DNA from: CAYRNR01 sp964425605
Lineage (GTDB): Bacteria > Myxococcota_A > UBA796 > UBA9615 > CAYRNR01
Direction of reading: 5' to 3'
NCBI GenBank assembly: GCA_964425605.1
Contig: CAYRNR010000019.1
Coordinates: 12,274-76,273 of the forward strand
DNA length: 64,000 nt
The translations under genes and the position numbers were made by a program. Every line of letters begins with the position of its first letter. Position 1 is the first letter of the stretch. The notes below the pieces were generated by a model that saw only the letters and a list, made by a program, of their open reading frames with translations, did no database searches and had not been told where the DNA came from. Of the stretch, positions 1 through 8,651 are shown piece by piece.

Positions 1-2
1 TC

Positions 3-2222
3 TGGAACGGCCCCGAGTACAACGACTACGTCCGCGAGGGCTACCGCATCTCCGTGGAGGTGTTCGGCGACAGCAGCGTCAACCTGTACTACCTCAGCCG
101 CAACGGCCGCATGCTCGAACGCATCGACGAGGCCGTGGCCGCGCACCCGGGGGCGCGGGTGCTGGTGCTCACCGGCGCCGAGCACAAGCACTTCTTCGAC
201 GACGCGTACGCCGCGCGCGAGGACGTGGAGTCGGTGGCCCTGTCCGAGATCCTGCCGCTGCAGGAGTTCGACCTGCCCGCCGCCGTGGCGACCTACTTCG
301 AGGAGCGGGACGCCGCGCCGTACTTCGACCTCGAGGACCCGGACGTGGCGGTGGAGTACTACAAGGGCCGCATGACGCGGCTGATGCACGGCCCGGACAT
401 GGACTTCGATCCGAACATCGTGCCCGCCGAGAACGTCCAGCGCGCCGCCGAGGTGCTCGAGCGCTGGATGTGGGACAACCCCTACTCGCCCGCGCTGCAG
501 TACGAGCTGGGCTGGCTGGCCTTCCACACCGGCCGCTACCAGGAGGCCATCCTCCACTACGACCAGGCCCTGCTCGACATGAACGCGCTGGAGGAGGAGG
601 AGGAGCGCTGGCGCACGACCCTGCCGCTGAACATCCACCGCAACGTGGGGCTGTGCCACGACGCGATGGGGCAGCGGGACCAGGCGCTGCTGGCCTACGA
701 GACCGGCCTGAAGATGCTCGACGAGACCCTCGGCGAGGGCGAGGGCTGGCTCCGCAAGGCCCTGTTCGGCAAGCTCACCAGCAAGCCCTTCACCTGGAAG
801 CGCGGGCCCATCGAGAACGTGGACATGCCCGAGCTGCCTGCCGAGTACAAGCTCACGGGCCGCTACTGGCACGTGGTGGACAACGTCACCTACGCCGACG
901 GCGACGGGCCGCGGGAGATCCTGCTGTGGGCCGCCCTGCCCGTGGACCGCCGCGAGCACCGGGTGACCCTGGGCGCCATCGCACCGGACCCGGCCGAGAT
1001 CCTCACCGATCCCGAGACAGGCAACCGCGTGGTGCTGTGGCGCGTCACCGATCCGGCCGAGGACGAGCAGCTGGTGTTCCGCTACGACTTCGAGGTGGTC
1101 AACCGCGCCATCCTCACCGACATCGATCCCGGCCGCGTCCGGCGCGTCGCCGAGGGGTCACCCATCTACCAGCGGTACACCCGCTCCGAGCCATGGATCG
1201 AGATCACGCCGGCGCTGAGCGAACAGGCCGCGTCCATCGTGGGTGAGGAGACCAACCCCTACCAGCAGGTGAAGCTGCTGTTCGACTGGGTCGTGGACGT
1301 GATGGTCTACGACTACCCCGCCGTCGCCGACCGCGGCGCGGAGAAGTCGTACGACCGGCTCGCCGGAGACTGCGGCGAGTTCAGCCACGTGTTCATCGCC
1401 ATGGCCCGCTCCCTGGGCATCCCCGCGCGCTCGGTGGTGGCCAACTGGCCCGAAGGGGGCGGCCACGCCTGGGCCGAGGTCCACCTGCCCCCCTACGGGT
1501 GGGTGCCCGTCGACACCTCCATGGCCCAGCTGGTGGACAGCGGTCTCAAGGGCCAGATGACCGACGAGGAGGTCGCGGAGTTCGCCGCGAAGCGCGGTTT
1601 CGAGGAGATGGACCGGGACTTCCTCCTGGGCAACCTGTACCCCGACCGCCTCGTGGTCTTCGTGGGCGACAACGTCACGTTCTCCCCGGCCAGCGCCGCG
1701 GAGACGACGTTCCACTACCTCCAGCCCGGCGGGCGCGCTGCGCACCCGCCCGCGATCGAGCTCACCGGCCTCGCCGACACCACCGTGGACACGGGGCTGT
1801 TCCTGTTCGACGAGGAGGCCGCGGACGGGGCACTGGCCCGCAAGCGCATCGAGCAGAAGATGGGCGCCGCCTACCTCACTGCCGGCCTGTACGACCGGGC
1901 CATCGCCGCGCTGACGTCGAAGCTCGAGGAGGAGCCCGACCACGCCACGTCCCTGTTCCAGCTAGGGCAGGCTCACTTCAACCTCGGGCAGTTCGAAGAG
2001 GCCCGCGACGCCTTCGAGCGGTCCATCGCCGGAGACGGCGGCAGCACCAAGCCCACCACCGACACCTGGTCGTACATCCTGCTGGGCATGTGCTGTGACG
2101 TTGCCCAGGACCGCGAGGGGGCCAAGGCCCGCTACCAGGAGGCGCTGGACATGGGCGCCGACTTCAACGGCTCGCTGAACACGGCCCGGAAGCTGCTCGA
2201 GGAGCCGTTCGAGCTGGAGTGA
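3..2222 (+). CDS. Transglutaminase-like/TPR protein, 5' end outside the window
   Basis: The frame is open from base 3, upstream of the first possible start (GTG at 54), so the true start lies outside the window. The middle holds a transglutaminase core fold with the triad in order: Cys in GDCGEF (about 1371), His in GGHAWAEV (about 1464) and Asp in PVDTS (about 1512). TPR-like helices flank it, one block at about 440-760 and another at about 1850-2200. Proteins of this kind act as cysteine proteases or transglutaminases, often extracytoplasmic; the substrate cannot be read here. The stop overlaps the GTG start of the sulfatase-like gene (GTGA), so the two are probably co-translated. Confidence 0.8.
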   Translation, partial: WNGPEYNDYVREGYRISVEVFGDSSVNLYYLSRNGRMLERIDEAVAAHPGARVLVLTGAEHKHFFDDAYAAREDVESVALSEILPLQEFDLPAAVATYFEERDAAPYFDLEDPDVAVEYYKGRMTRLMHGPDMDFDPNIVPAENVQRAAEVLERWMWDNPYSPALQYELGWLAFHTGRYQEAILHYDQALLDMNALEEEEERWRTTLPLNIHRNVGLCHDAMGQRDQALLAYETGLKMLDETLGEGEGWLRKALFGKLTSKPFTWKRGPIENVDMPELPAEYKLTGRYWHVVDNVTYADGDGPREILLWAALPVDRREHRVTLGAIAPDPAEILTDPETGNRVVLWRVTDPAEDEQLVFRYDFEVVNRAILTDIDPGRVRRVAEGSPIYQRYTRSEPWIEITPALSEQAASIVGEETNPYQQVKLLFDWVVDVMVYDYPAVADRGAEKSYDRLAGDCGEFSHVFIAMARSLGIPARSVVANWPEGGGHAWAEVHLPPYGWVPVDTSMAQLVDSGLKGQMTDEEVAEFAAKRGFEEMDRDFLLGNLYPDRLVVFVGDNVTFSPASAAETTFHYLQPGGRAAHPPAIELTGLADTTVDTGLFLFDEEAADGALARKRIEQKMGAAYLTAGLYDRAIAALTSKLEEEPDHATSLFQLGQAHFNLGQFEEARDAFERSIAGDGGSTKPTTDTWSYILLGMCCDVAQDREGAKARYQEALDMGADFNGSLNTARKLLEEPFELE

Positions 2223-3994
2223 CGTCCTCTCCCCCGCCGGTTGTCCGCCCGATCCTGGCCACCGCCGCGCTGCTCGCCCTGACCGACGCGTCGATCTACC
2301 TGGAAGCCTCCCCGGCCCGGTTCGAGTCGTGGTACCTCGCGCTGGTGCCGGTCACCGGCAGGACCCTCGTGACCGCGGCCATCCTGGCCCTGGTGTGGCG
2401 AATCCAGCGCTCGGCGGCCCGCGATGGCGACGCGATGACCGCGGCGCGGTACGCGTGCGCGGTGGCGATCCTCGCCTACCTGCTCCACTGGGCGTCGTTC
2501 CTCCCGCCGGGGCTGCCCCTCGTCGTCGCCGCGGCCGTCGCCCTCGGGGTGTACAGGGTGCGCGCCCGCGCCGCGCCCTCGCCCCGCGCCGCTGGCCCCG
2601 CCGTGAAGGTCGCTCGAGCCGGGCTCTGGGCCCTGGTGGGCCTCGCGTTGATCAGCTCCGGTGTCGTGGTGACGGCCGACGCCCTCCGCGACCGCCGGTC
2701 GCGAGCCAGCTGCTCGGTCGGCCACGAGGTCCCCCGGGTTGTCCTGATCGTGGTGGACACCCTGCGCGCCGACGCCCTGTCCTGTCACGGCGCCGAGATC
2801 CCCACGCCCCACCTCGATGCGCTGGCCGAGGACTCCGTGGTGTTCGACCAGGCCCGCTCACCGGCCCCGTGGACCCTGCCCGCCATGGCCTCGCTCATGA
2901 CCGGCGCCTCGCCGAAGGTCCACCGGGTGGACGACGCGCACGCCGCGCTCCCCGACAGCTGGCCGACCCTCGCCGAGCAGTTCCGCGAGGCCGGGTACCG
3001 CACGGGCGCCGTCGGCCGCAACCGCTTCCTGGTGGACCGCGGCTTCCACCAGGGGTTCCAGGACTACGACCTCTTCCCCCGCCCCCGCATCGAGCAACCC
3101 CTGGGCTCGGCGCTGCCGTTCGTCGCCCGCAGAGCCCTGGCCCGTCACGCGTCCACGGAGCAGTTGGTCGACCGCGCCATCGACTGGATCTCGGCCGAGC
3201 GCGAGCACGACTTCCTGCTGTGGCTGCACCTGCTCGATCCCCACCAGCCCTACACGCCGCCACCGGACGCCCTGGCCGAGTGGACGGATGCAGGCCGGAT
3301 CGGCCTCTCGTTCGACCTACTGGACGAGGTGCGTGACGGCACCTTCGCGCCCACCGGCGACGAGATCGAGCGCATCCGCGCGCTGTACCTGGAGGAGGTG
3401 CGCCTCGTGGACGCCCACGTGGGCCGCCTGCTGCACCACCTCGAGGACCTGGATCTGTACGACGACGCGCTGATCGTCCTGACCTCGGACCACGGCGAGG
3501 AGCTGTGGGAGCACGGCGGGTACGAACACGGGCACACGCTGTACGAGGAGCTGCTACACGTCCCGCTGCTGGTCAAGCACCCGGGCGCTGCCCGGACCGG
3601 GCGCGACGACACCTTGACGTCCCTCGAGGACGTGGCTCCGACCCTCCTGGAACTGTGCGGACTCCCGACCACCCACGGCGCTGGCCGCCAGCGGCACTTC
3701 GCCACCGCCAACCTCTACGGACCCCCGCTGGACAGCGTCCTGCACGACGGGCTCAAGCTGATCCACGACACCGAGGCCGGTCAATACGAGCTGTACGACC
3801 TGCGCATCGACCCCGGCGAGACCGACGACCTGGCGGAAGCGCGGCCAGAGGACGTCTTCCACGGCCGCGGGATGATGGCAGACCACGAGGTGCGCACGGC
3901 CGCCGCCGCGGACCAGCTGGGGCGATCCGCGACCAGCGTCGAGCTCGATCCGGGCGCCCGCGAGCAGCTCAGGGAGCTCGGATACGTGGACTAG
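2219..3994 (+). CDS. Membrane-anchored sulfatase-family hydrolase
   Basis: Alkaline-phosphatase-superfamily (sulfatase-like) enzyme of 591 residues. The N-terminal ~150 residues are hydrophobic with several membrane segments. The catalytic domain follows: metal-binding LIVVDTLRAD, a nucleophile region reading PWTLPAMASLMTG (Thr where classical sulfatases have Cys/Ser in CxPxR), then SDHGEELWEHGGYEHG for the second metal site. The missing CxPxR motif means a formylglycine sulfatase is unlikely; a phosphodiesterase or phospho-transferase role is equally possible. The GTG start overlaps the previous stop by 4 bases. The 3' end overlaps the convergent RCC1 gene by 4 bases. Confidence 0.8.
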   Translation: MTSSPPPVVRPILATAALLALTDASIYLEASPARFESWYLALVPVTGRTLVTAAILALVWRIQRSAARDGDAMTAARYACAVAILAYLLHWASFLPPGLPLVVAAAVALGVYRVRARAAPSPRAAGPAVKVARAGLWALVGLALISSGVVVTADALRDRRSRASCSVGHEVPRVVLIVVDTLRADALSCHGAEIPTPHLDALAEDSVVFDQARSPAPWTLPAMASLMTGASPKVHRVDDAHAALPDSWPTLAEQFREAGYRTGAVGRNRFLVDRGFHQGFQDYDLFPRPRIEQPLGSALPFVARRALARHASTEQLVDRAIDWISAEREHDFLLWLHLLDPHQPYTPPPDALAEWTDAGRIGLSFDLLDEVRDGTFAPTGDEIERIRALYLEEVRLVDAHVGRLLHHLEDLDLYDDALIVLTSDHGEELWEHGGYEHGHTLYEELLHVPLLVKHPGAARTGRDDTLTSLEDVAPTLLELCGLPTTHGAGRQRHFATANLYGPPLDSVLHDGLKLIHDTEAGQYELYDLRIDPGETDDLAEARPEDVFHGRGMMADHEVRTAAAADQLGRSATSVELDPGAREQLRELGYVD

Positions 3995-5004
3995 GGCGTC
4001 CCGCTACTCTCGCCGTACAGGTCCTGGCCCCAGCACTCGATGGCGCCGTCCACGTTCACACCGCAGTTGTGCCAGGCTCCCGCGTCGATGGCGGTGAACT
4101 CGCCCGCGGGGGGGCTCGACTGGCCGTAGTCGTCGTCGCCCCAGCACTCGATGCGGCCGCTGGTCAGCAGCCCGCAGAAGTGGCGTTCGCCGCCGCTGAT
4201 CGCCGTGTAGATGGAATCGGGGGGCTCTGCCTGCCCGAAGCCGTTGGCGCCCCAGCACGACGCCTCGCCGTCCACGAGGCCGCAGGAGGCGTCGCCGGCC
4301 ACCGCGACCGCGTCGTAGGCGGGCAGCAGCGGTTCGCACTCGCTCGTCCAGTTCCGCCCCCAGCAGTGGATCTCATCGGCGGGGGTGCGCGCGCAGTTGT
4401 GGTGGCTCCCCGACACCACCTCGACGAACTCGAAGGGTGGAGGCTGGGTCTCCCCATACGCGTCGTACCCCCAGCACGCGATCGTGGCGTCGTCGAGCAA
4501 CCCGCAGTGGTGCAGTCGTCCCGCGCTGGCCCCGGTGTACACGCCGTCGCTGGGCGTGGCCTGGCCCGATCCGTCGTCGCCCCAGCACGTCAACGCGCCG
4601 GCGGCGTCGAGGGCGCAGCCGTGCTTCCAGCCCACGCTCACCTCCACGAAGGCGTCCACGGGGACCTGGGTGACCACGCCGTGGCTGTCGTCGCCCCAGC
4701 ACGCCACGTGGCCGTCGGCGTGCAGCGCGCAGCTGGTGTCCTGGCCCGCGGACACGCCGTTCCAGACGTCCGCGACAGCGGAGTCGTCGTCGTCCCCGGT
4801 GGCGTCGTCGTCGTCCCCGGTGGCGTCGTCGTCGTCCCCGGTGGCGTCGTCGTCGTCCCCGGTGGCGTCGTCGTCGTCCCCGGTGGCGTCGTCGTCTGCC
4901 ATGTCGTCGTCGCCGGCCGTGTCGTCGTCCCCGCTGTCCGGACAACCTGGACCGAAGACGAGGATGCCGAGGGCGAGCCCCACACCGATCGGATGACGGA
5001 CCAT
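3991..5004 (-). CDS. RCC1-repeat lipoprotein with Asp-rich tether
   Basis: Starts at ATG 5004, which sits 5 bases after a perfect AGGAGG; a GTG two codons earlier overlaps that ribosome site and is less likely. A short signal peptide ends in a lipobox (VFGPGC). Next comes a tether of GDDDDAT units, then about seven imperfect repeats carrying C-x-L...CWG(D/R) signatures (for example GHVACWGDDSHG), typical of bacterial RCC1-like beta-propellers. It is probably an outer-membrane or surface lipoprotein with a ligand- or protein-binding propeller. The paired Cys of each blade may form disulfides. No enzymatic residues are evident. Confidence 0.8.
   Translation of the reverse strand: MVRHPIGVGLALGILVFGPGCPDSGDDDTAGDDDMADDDATGDDDDATGDDDDATGDDDDATGDDDDATGDDDDSAVADVWNGVSAGQDTSCALHADGHVACWGDDSHGVVTQVPVDAFVEVSVGWKHGCALDAAGALTCWGDDGSGQATPSDGVYTGASAGRLHHCGLLDDATIACWGYDAYGETQPPPFEFVEVVSGSHHNCARTPADEIHCWGRNWTSECEPLLPAYDAVAVAGDASCGLVDGEASCWGANGFGQAEPPDSIYTAISGGERHFCGLLTSGRIECWGDDDYGQSSPPAGEFTAIDAGAWHNCGVNVDGAIECWGQDLYGESSGTP
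4783..4887. repeat. Five perfect 21-bp tandem repeats encoding GDDDDAT
   Basis: Five identical 21-bp units (4783-4803, 4804-4824, 4825-4845, 4846-4866, 4867-4887) encode the Asp-rich tether just after the lipid-attachment Cys of the RCC1 lipoprotein. Perfect identity without synonymous drift suggests recent copy-number change by slippage, so tether length may vary between strains. Confidence 0.9.
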
Positions 5005-5041
5005 GCACACCTCCTCGCAACCAGCTGGCGATCGCCTCCAG

Positions 5042-5060
5042 GTGGGGAGAAATTCCCCAC
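5042..5060. promoter_or_regulatory. 19-nt perfect hairpin upstream of the RCC1 lipoprotein gene
   Basis: GTGGGGA-GAAAT-TCCCCAC forms a 7-bp stem with a 5-nt loop, about 38 bases upstream of the RCC1 lipoprotein ATG on the minus strand. It could be an operator or a 5'-leader hairpin. The rest of the divergent spacer up to about 5170 shows nothing recognisable. Confidence 0.4.
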
Positions 5061-5174
5061 TGCTGAGGATTCACCCACCGCGGCGACCGCACCATTCTAG
5101 CGGCAGTCTCCGATCCCCCAAGCAGTATCGGAGTAGTTCACCAGTGATTTCCTGCGGTTAACCGATATCGAGTC

Positions 5175-5191
5175 CCAGGGGACGCCCCTGG
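5175..5191. promoter_or_regulatory. Inverted repeat overlapping the -24 promoter element
   Basis: CCAGGGG-ACG-CCCCTGG is a perfect 7-bp inverted repeat with a 3-base spacer. Its right arm ends on the GG of the sigma-54 -24 element, so a protein bound here would be expected to interfere with RNA polymerase binding. Inference from position only. Confidence 0.4.
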
Positions 5192-5204
5192 CACGCTCCT
5201 TGCG
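5189..5204 (+). promoter_or_regulatory. Sigma-54 (-24/-12) promoter for the small Cys-rich gene and gdhA
   Basis: TGGCACGCTCCTTGCG matches the sigma-54 consensus (TGGCAC-N5-TTGC) with GG at 5190-5191 and GC at 5202-5203, the required 10-base spacing. It lies about 140 bases before the small Cys-rich gene and 380 bases before glutamate dehydrogenase. Nitrogen-linked control by sigma-54 fits glutamate dehydrogenase, and an NtrC-type activator is encoded 13 kb downstream. The spacer 5005-5344 holds no gene that I can support. Confidence 0.7.
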
Positions 5205-5344
5205 AAAGTTCGCGGACGGTGCTGCCGAGTCGCCCCGGCGACCGGCAATCCAGACCGTCGGACCGGCCAGGTGTCATCGGGACGTACAACCTGGCCGGCT
5301 CGACGGCTGGAGAACTCGCCAACGACGGTCTTGCGAGAGGTCCC

Positions 5345-5557
5345 ATGGACGGCTCGAACCGCAAGCGCGACGTCCGAACCCCGCCGACACCGACCCGGCG
5401 GGCGCCCTCCCGCCCAGCGAATTCACAACCCCCTGCCCCCTCCCTCGAAGCAGACGAGGGGGCGTTGCTCGGCCTGTGTTCCTCCTGCATCCACCGGCGT
5501 ACCTGCCGGCGGCCACGCCCCGAGGGGGGGGTGTGGCACTGCGAGGACCACGAGTGA
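5345..5557 (+). CDS. Small Cys-rich (putative metal-binding) protein, 70 aa
   Basis: ATG 5345 follows a GAGAGG ribosome site. The N-terminal half is basic, Pro-rich and low in complexity. The C-terminal half has a compact pattern C-x2-C-x5-C-x11-C in LGLCSSCIHRRTC...GGVWHCED, which resembles small bacterial proteins ending in a CxxC...HCE(E/D) signature that probably bind zinc or an iron-sulfur centre. It sits 26 bases before gdhA and behind the same sigma-54 promoter, so it may help regulate nitrogen or redox metabolism. Its function is not established; the Cys pattern and context are the reasons to call it a real gene. Confidence 0.6.
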   Translation: MDGSNRKRDVRTPPTPTRRAPSRPANSQPPAPSLEADEGALLGLCSSCIHRRTCRRPRPEGGVWHCEDHE

Positions 5558-5583
5558 GCGGCCGAGATCGAGGAGTATCGACC

Positions 5584-6873
5584 ATGTCCCAGGACGCCAG
5601 TTTCAACCCCTTCGAGATGGCCCGCGCCCAGTTCGACAAGATCGCCGATCTGCTCGGTCTGGACGAGGGTACGCGCGGCCTGCTTCGCAGCCCGCTGCGC
5701 GAATACCACTTCCGCATCCCCGTGAAGATGGACGACGGCGCGGTCAAGGTGTTCCAGGGGTTCCGGGTGCAGCACAACGACGCGCGCGGCCCGTGCAAGG
5801 GCGGCATCCGCTTCCACCCTCAGGAGACCGTGGACACGGTGCGCGCCCTGTCCATGTGGATGACGTGGAAGTGCGCGGCAGTGGACATCCCCCTCGGCGG
5901 CGCCAAGGGCGGGGTGATCTGCGATCCCCACAACCTCAGCGCGCGGGAGCAAGAGCAGATCTGCCGCGGCTTCATCCGGCAGCTGTACCGCGACATCGGC
6001 CCGGTGCGCGACGTACCCGCCCCCGACGTGATGACCAACGCCCAGCACATGCTGTGGATGCTCGACGAGTACGAGGTCCTCACCGGAGGCCGCTTCCCCG
6101 GGCTGATCACCGGCAAGCCCGTGGGCATGGGCGGCTCGCTGGGGCGTACCCAGGCCACCGGCTACGGCGTGGTGTACACGCTGCGCGAGGCCCTCAAGGA
6201 GCTGAACATCCGCCCCTCCGACACCACCGCCAGCGTCCAGGGATTCGGCAACGTGGCCCAGTACGCCATCGAGCTGTACGAGCAGCTCGGCGGCAAGGTG
6301 GTGTGCGTTTCGTCGTGGGACCAGGAGGACGAGACCTCCTACGCATTCTACCGCGCCGACGGCGTCGAGCTCGCCAAGCTGCGCGCCATGGCCGACCGCT
6401 TCGGCGGCATCGACAAGGCCAAGGCCCGCGACGCCGGCTACACCGTCGAGCCCGGCGACGCGTGGATCGACAAGGACGTGGACATCCTCATCCCCGCGGC
6501 GCTGGAGAACCAGATCAACAGCGGCAACGTGGACCGGATCAAGCCCAGCGTGAAGGTCATCGTCGAGGGCGCCAATGGGCCCACCACTCCGTCGGCCGAC
6601 CTCGTGCTGGCCGAGCGCGGCATCTTCGTCATCCCCGACTTCCTCGCCAACGCCGGCGGCGTGACGTGCTCGTACTTCGAGCAGGTGCAGTCCAACACCA
6701 ACTACTTCTGGGAGATGGACGAGGTGCTGGGCAAGCTCGACATGAAGATGACCTCGGCGTTCATCGAGGTGAGCGACCTGGCCCGGCGCAAGAAGCTGTT
6801 CATGCGCGACTCGGCCTACGTCATCGCCATTAACAAGGTGGCCACGGCCTGCCGCGAGCGCGGTTGGGTCTGA
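5584..6873 (+). CDS. gdhA: Glutamate dehydrogenase (Glu/Leu/Phe/Val family)
   Basis: A 429-residue enzyme of the normal family length, interconverting glutamate and 2-oxoglutarate plus ammonia in the cytoplasm. Visible landmarks are the substrate-domain GPCKGGIRFHP, the catalytic-lysine region MTWKCAAVDIP followed by LGGAKGG, the PAPDVMTN motif, and the Rossmann GFGNVAQYA with N-binding EGANGPTTP. ATG 5584 is preferred over upstream in-frame starts because family similarity begins there and GGAG precedes it. The gene lies behind a sigma-54 promoter and is followed 35 bases later by an ATP-grasp gene. Leucine or another amino acid as substrate cannot be excluded. Confidence 0.92.
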   Translation: MSQDASFNPFEMARAQFDKIADLLGLDEGTRGLLRSPLREYHFRIPVKMDDGAVKVFQGFRVQHNDARGPCKGGIRFHPQETVDTVRALSMWMTWKCAAVDIPLGGAKGGVICDPHNLSAREQEQICRGFIRQLYRDIGPVRDVPAPDVMTNAQHMLWMLDEYEVLTGGRFPGLITGKPVGMGGSLGRTQATGYGVVYTLREALKELNIRPSDTTASVQGFGNVAQYAIELYEQLGGKVVCVSSWDQEDETSYAFYRADGVELAKLRAMADRFGGIDKAKARDAGYTVEPGDAWIDKDVDILIPAALENQINSGNVDRIKPSVKVIVEGANGPTTPSADLVLAERGIFVIPDFLANAGGVTCSYFEQVQSNTNYFWEMDEVLGKLDMKMTSAFIEVSDLARRKKLFMRDSAYVIAINKVATACRERGWV

Positions 6874-6908
6874 GTCTCCGGGTGCGCAGGCCCTCCAGGG
6901 AGGACGCC

Positions 6909-8651
6909 ATGGAGCGAGCACACGACGTGCCGCGGTTCGACCGACGCCTTTTCGATTCGGGTCACCCCATCACCCGTATCGGCGAGGGCTCCCTCGGCGG
7001 CAAGGCAGCCAACCTCTGCCGGGTCCAGGACGCGGTCATCGAGGGTTTCGACGGCGGTCCCATCGACGGCATCGACGTCTCGGTGCCCCGCATGACCGTG
7101 ATCGGCACCGACGTCTTCGACTCGTTCATGGCCCACAACGCCCTGTACCCCCAGGCGCTGAGCGAGGAGTCGGACGAACGGATCTCCCACGCGTTCCAGC
7201 AGGCCGAGCTCCCCGCCATGTACCTGGGGGACCTGCGCGCCCTCGCGTCCCACGCCACCACGCCGCTGGCCGTGCGCTCGTCGAGCATGCTCGAGGACGC
7301 CCTCGAGCACCCCTTCGCCGGCGTGTACGGCACCAAGATGATCCCCAACAACCAGGCCGAGCCGGACGCCCGGTTCCGCAAGCTGGTCGAGGCAATCAAG
7401 TTCGTCTACGCGTCCACGTTCTTCGCCGCGGCGCGCAGCTATGCCCGCTCCGCCGGCCAGGACATCCGGCGCGAGAAGATGGCAGTGATCGTCCAGCAGC
7501 TGGCGGGCGAGCGCCGCGGCGACCGCTTCTACCCGGTGCTCTCCGGCGTGGCGCGCTCGTACAACTACTATCCCACGGGTCGCGCGCGCGCCGACCAGGG
7601 AGTGGTCACCCTGGCCCTGGGGCTGGGCAAGACCATCGTGGACGGGGGCGTGGCCTGGAGCTACTGCCCCGCGTACCCGAAAAAACCCCCACCGTTCGGG
7701 GGCGTCCGCGACCTGCTGCGCAACACCCAGACGCGGTTCTGGGCCGTCCACATGGGGCGGCCTCCGATCCCCGATCCCACGCGCGAGACCGAGTACATGC
7801 GCCAGCTGGGGCTCGCCGAAGCCGAGTACGACGACACGCTGCGGTTCGTGGCTTCCACCTTCTCCGCCCGCGCCGATCGGCTGGTCCCCGGGGTGAGCGT
7901 CGAGGGCCCCCGCGCCCTGGACTTCTCGCCGATCCTCACGTTCCGCGACCCTCCGCTGAACGACCTGGTCAAGGCGCTCGTGGCGCGCTCGGAGGAGGTC
8001 CTTGGGGCGCCCGTGGAGATGGAGTTCGCCGTGGATCTGTCCCCGCCCCGCGGGCTCCCGGCGACGTTCGCATTCCTCCAGGTCCGGCCGATGACCGTCA
8101 GCCAGGAGGCCGTCGCCGTCCCGGACGCCGGGGCGCAGGGCCACGACCTCGTCCTGGCCTCGGACCAGGCGCTGGGCAACGGCGTGAGGGACGACATCAC
8201 CGACATGGTGTACCTCGATCCCGACGCCTTCGACGCGAGCCACACCCGCGACATGGCCGAGGAGCTCGCCATCGTCAACGCGCGGCTGTCCCAGGAGGGA
8301 CGCCCCTACATCCTGATGGGCTTCGGCCGCTGGGGCAGCTCCGACCCCTGGCTCGGCGTTCCCGTGGGCTGGGGCGCCATCTCCGGCGCCCGCGTCATCG
8401 TCGAGGCATCCCTGCCGCAGATGCACCCCGATCTGAGCCAGGGCTCCCATTTCTTCCAGAACCTCACGGCATTCCAGGTCATGTACCTGTCCCTGCCCCA
8501 CGCCGACGTGGACGGCATCGACTGGGGCTGGCTCGGACGCCAGCACAGCCTCCACGACGGCAAATACGTCCGCCACATCCGTCTGTCCTCCCCCTTCGAG
8601 GTCCGGGTGGACGGTCGCAGCGGCCGAGGAGTGATCCAGCGAAGTGAATGA
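6909..8651 (+). CDS. PEP-synthase-like ATP-grasp protein, short form
   Basis: A 580-residue protein related to the N-terminal ATP-grasp domain of PEP synthase and pyruvate phosphate dikinase: EGSLGGKAANL near residue 29 and AVRSSSMLED near residue 120. A C-terminal module with GFGRWGSSDPWLGV and GSHFFQNL is shared with two other proteins in this window. The swivelling His domain and TIM-barrel PEP domain of the full enzyme are absent, so a complete PEP synthase reaction is unlikely. ATG 6909 follows AGGGAGG. The gene begins 35 bases after gdhA and its stop overlaps the next start by 8 bases, so the three are probably one operon. Confidence 0.75.
   Translation: MERAHDVPRFDRRLFDSGHPITRIGEGSLGGKAANLCRVQDAVIEGFDGGPIDGIDVSVPRMTVIGTDVFDSFMAHNALYPQALSEESDERISHAFQQAELPAMYLGDLRALASHATTPLAVRSSSMLEDALEHPFAGVYGTKMIPNNQAEPDARFRKLVEAIKFVYASTFFAAARSYARSAGQDIRREKMAVIVQQLAGERRGDRFYPVLSGVARSYNYYPTGRARADQGVVTLALGLGKTIVDGGVAWSYCPAYPKKPPPFGGVRDLLRNTQTRFWAVHMGRPPIPDPTRETEYMRQLGLAEAEYDDTLRFVASTFSARADRLVPGVSVEGPRALDFSPILTFRDPPLNDLVKALVARSEEVLGAPVEMEFAVDLSPPRGLPATFAFLQVRPMTVSQEAVAVPDAGAQGHDLVLASDQALGNGVRDDITDMVYLDPDAFDASHTRDMAEELAIVNARLSQEGRPYILMGFGRWGSSDPWLGVPVGWGAISGARVIVEASLPQMHPDLSQGSHFFQNLTAFQVMYLSLPHADVDGIDWGWLGRQHSLHDGKYVRHIRLSSPFEVRVDGRSGRGVIQRSE

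Noticed and set aside
2219..3994. Formylglycine-dependent arylsulfatase
   Set aside because: The CxPxR motif needed for formylglycine is missing; the nucleophile position is Thr in a TLPAM context, so only the superfamily is assigned.
5200..5583. An upstream extension of glutamate dehydrogenase
   Set aside because: The frame is open to 5200, but the extra ~128 residues are Arg/Pro-rich, the family similarity starts at 5584, and the small Cys-rich gene occupies this space in another frame.
6909..8651. Full PEP synthase (ppsA)
   Set aside because: Only the ATP-grasp part and a different C-terminal module are present; the phospho-His and PEP/pyruvate TIM-barrel domains are absent.
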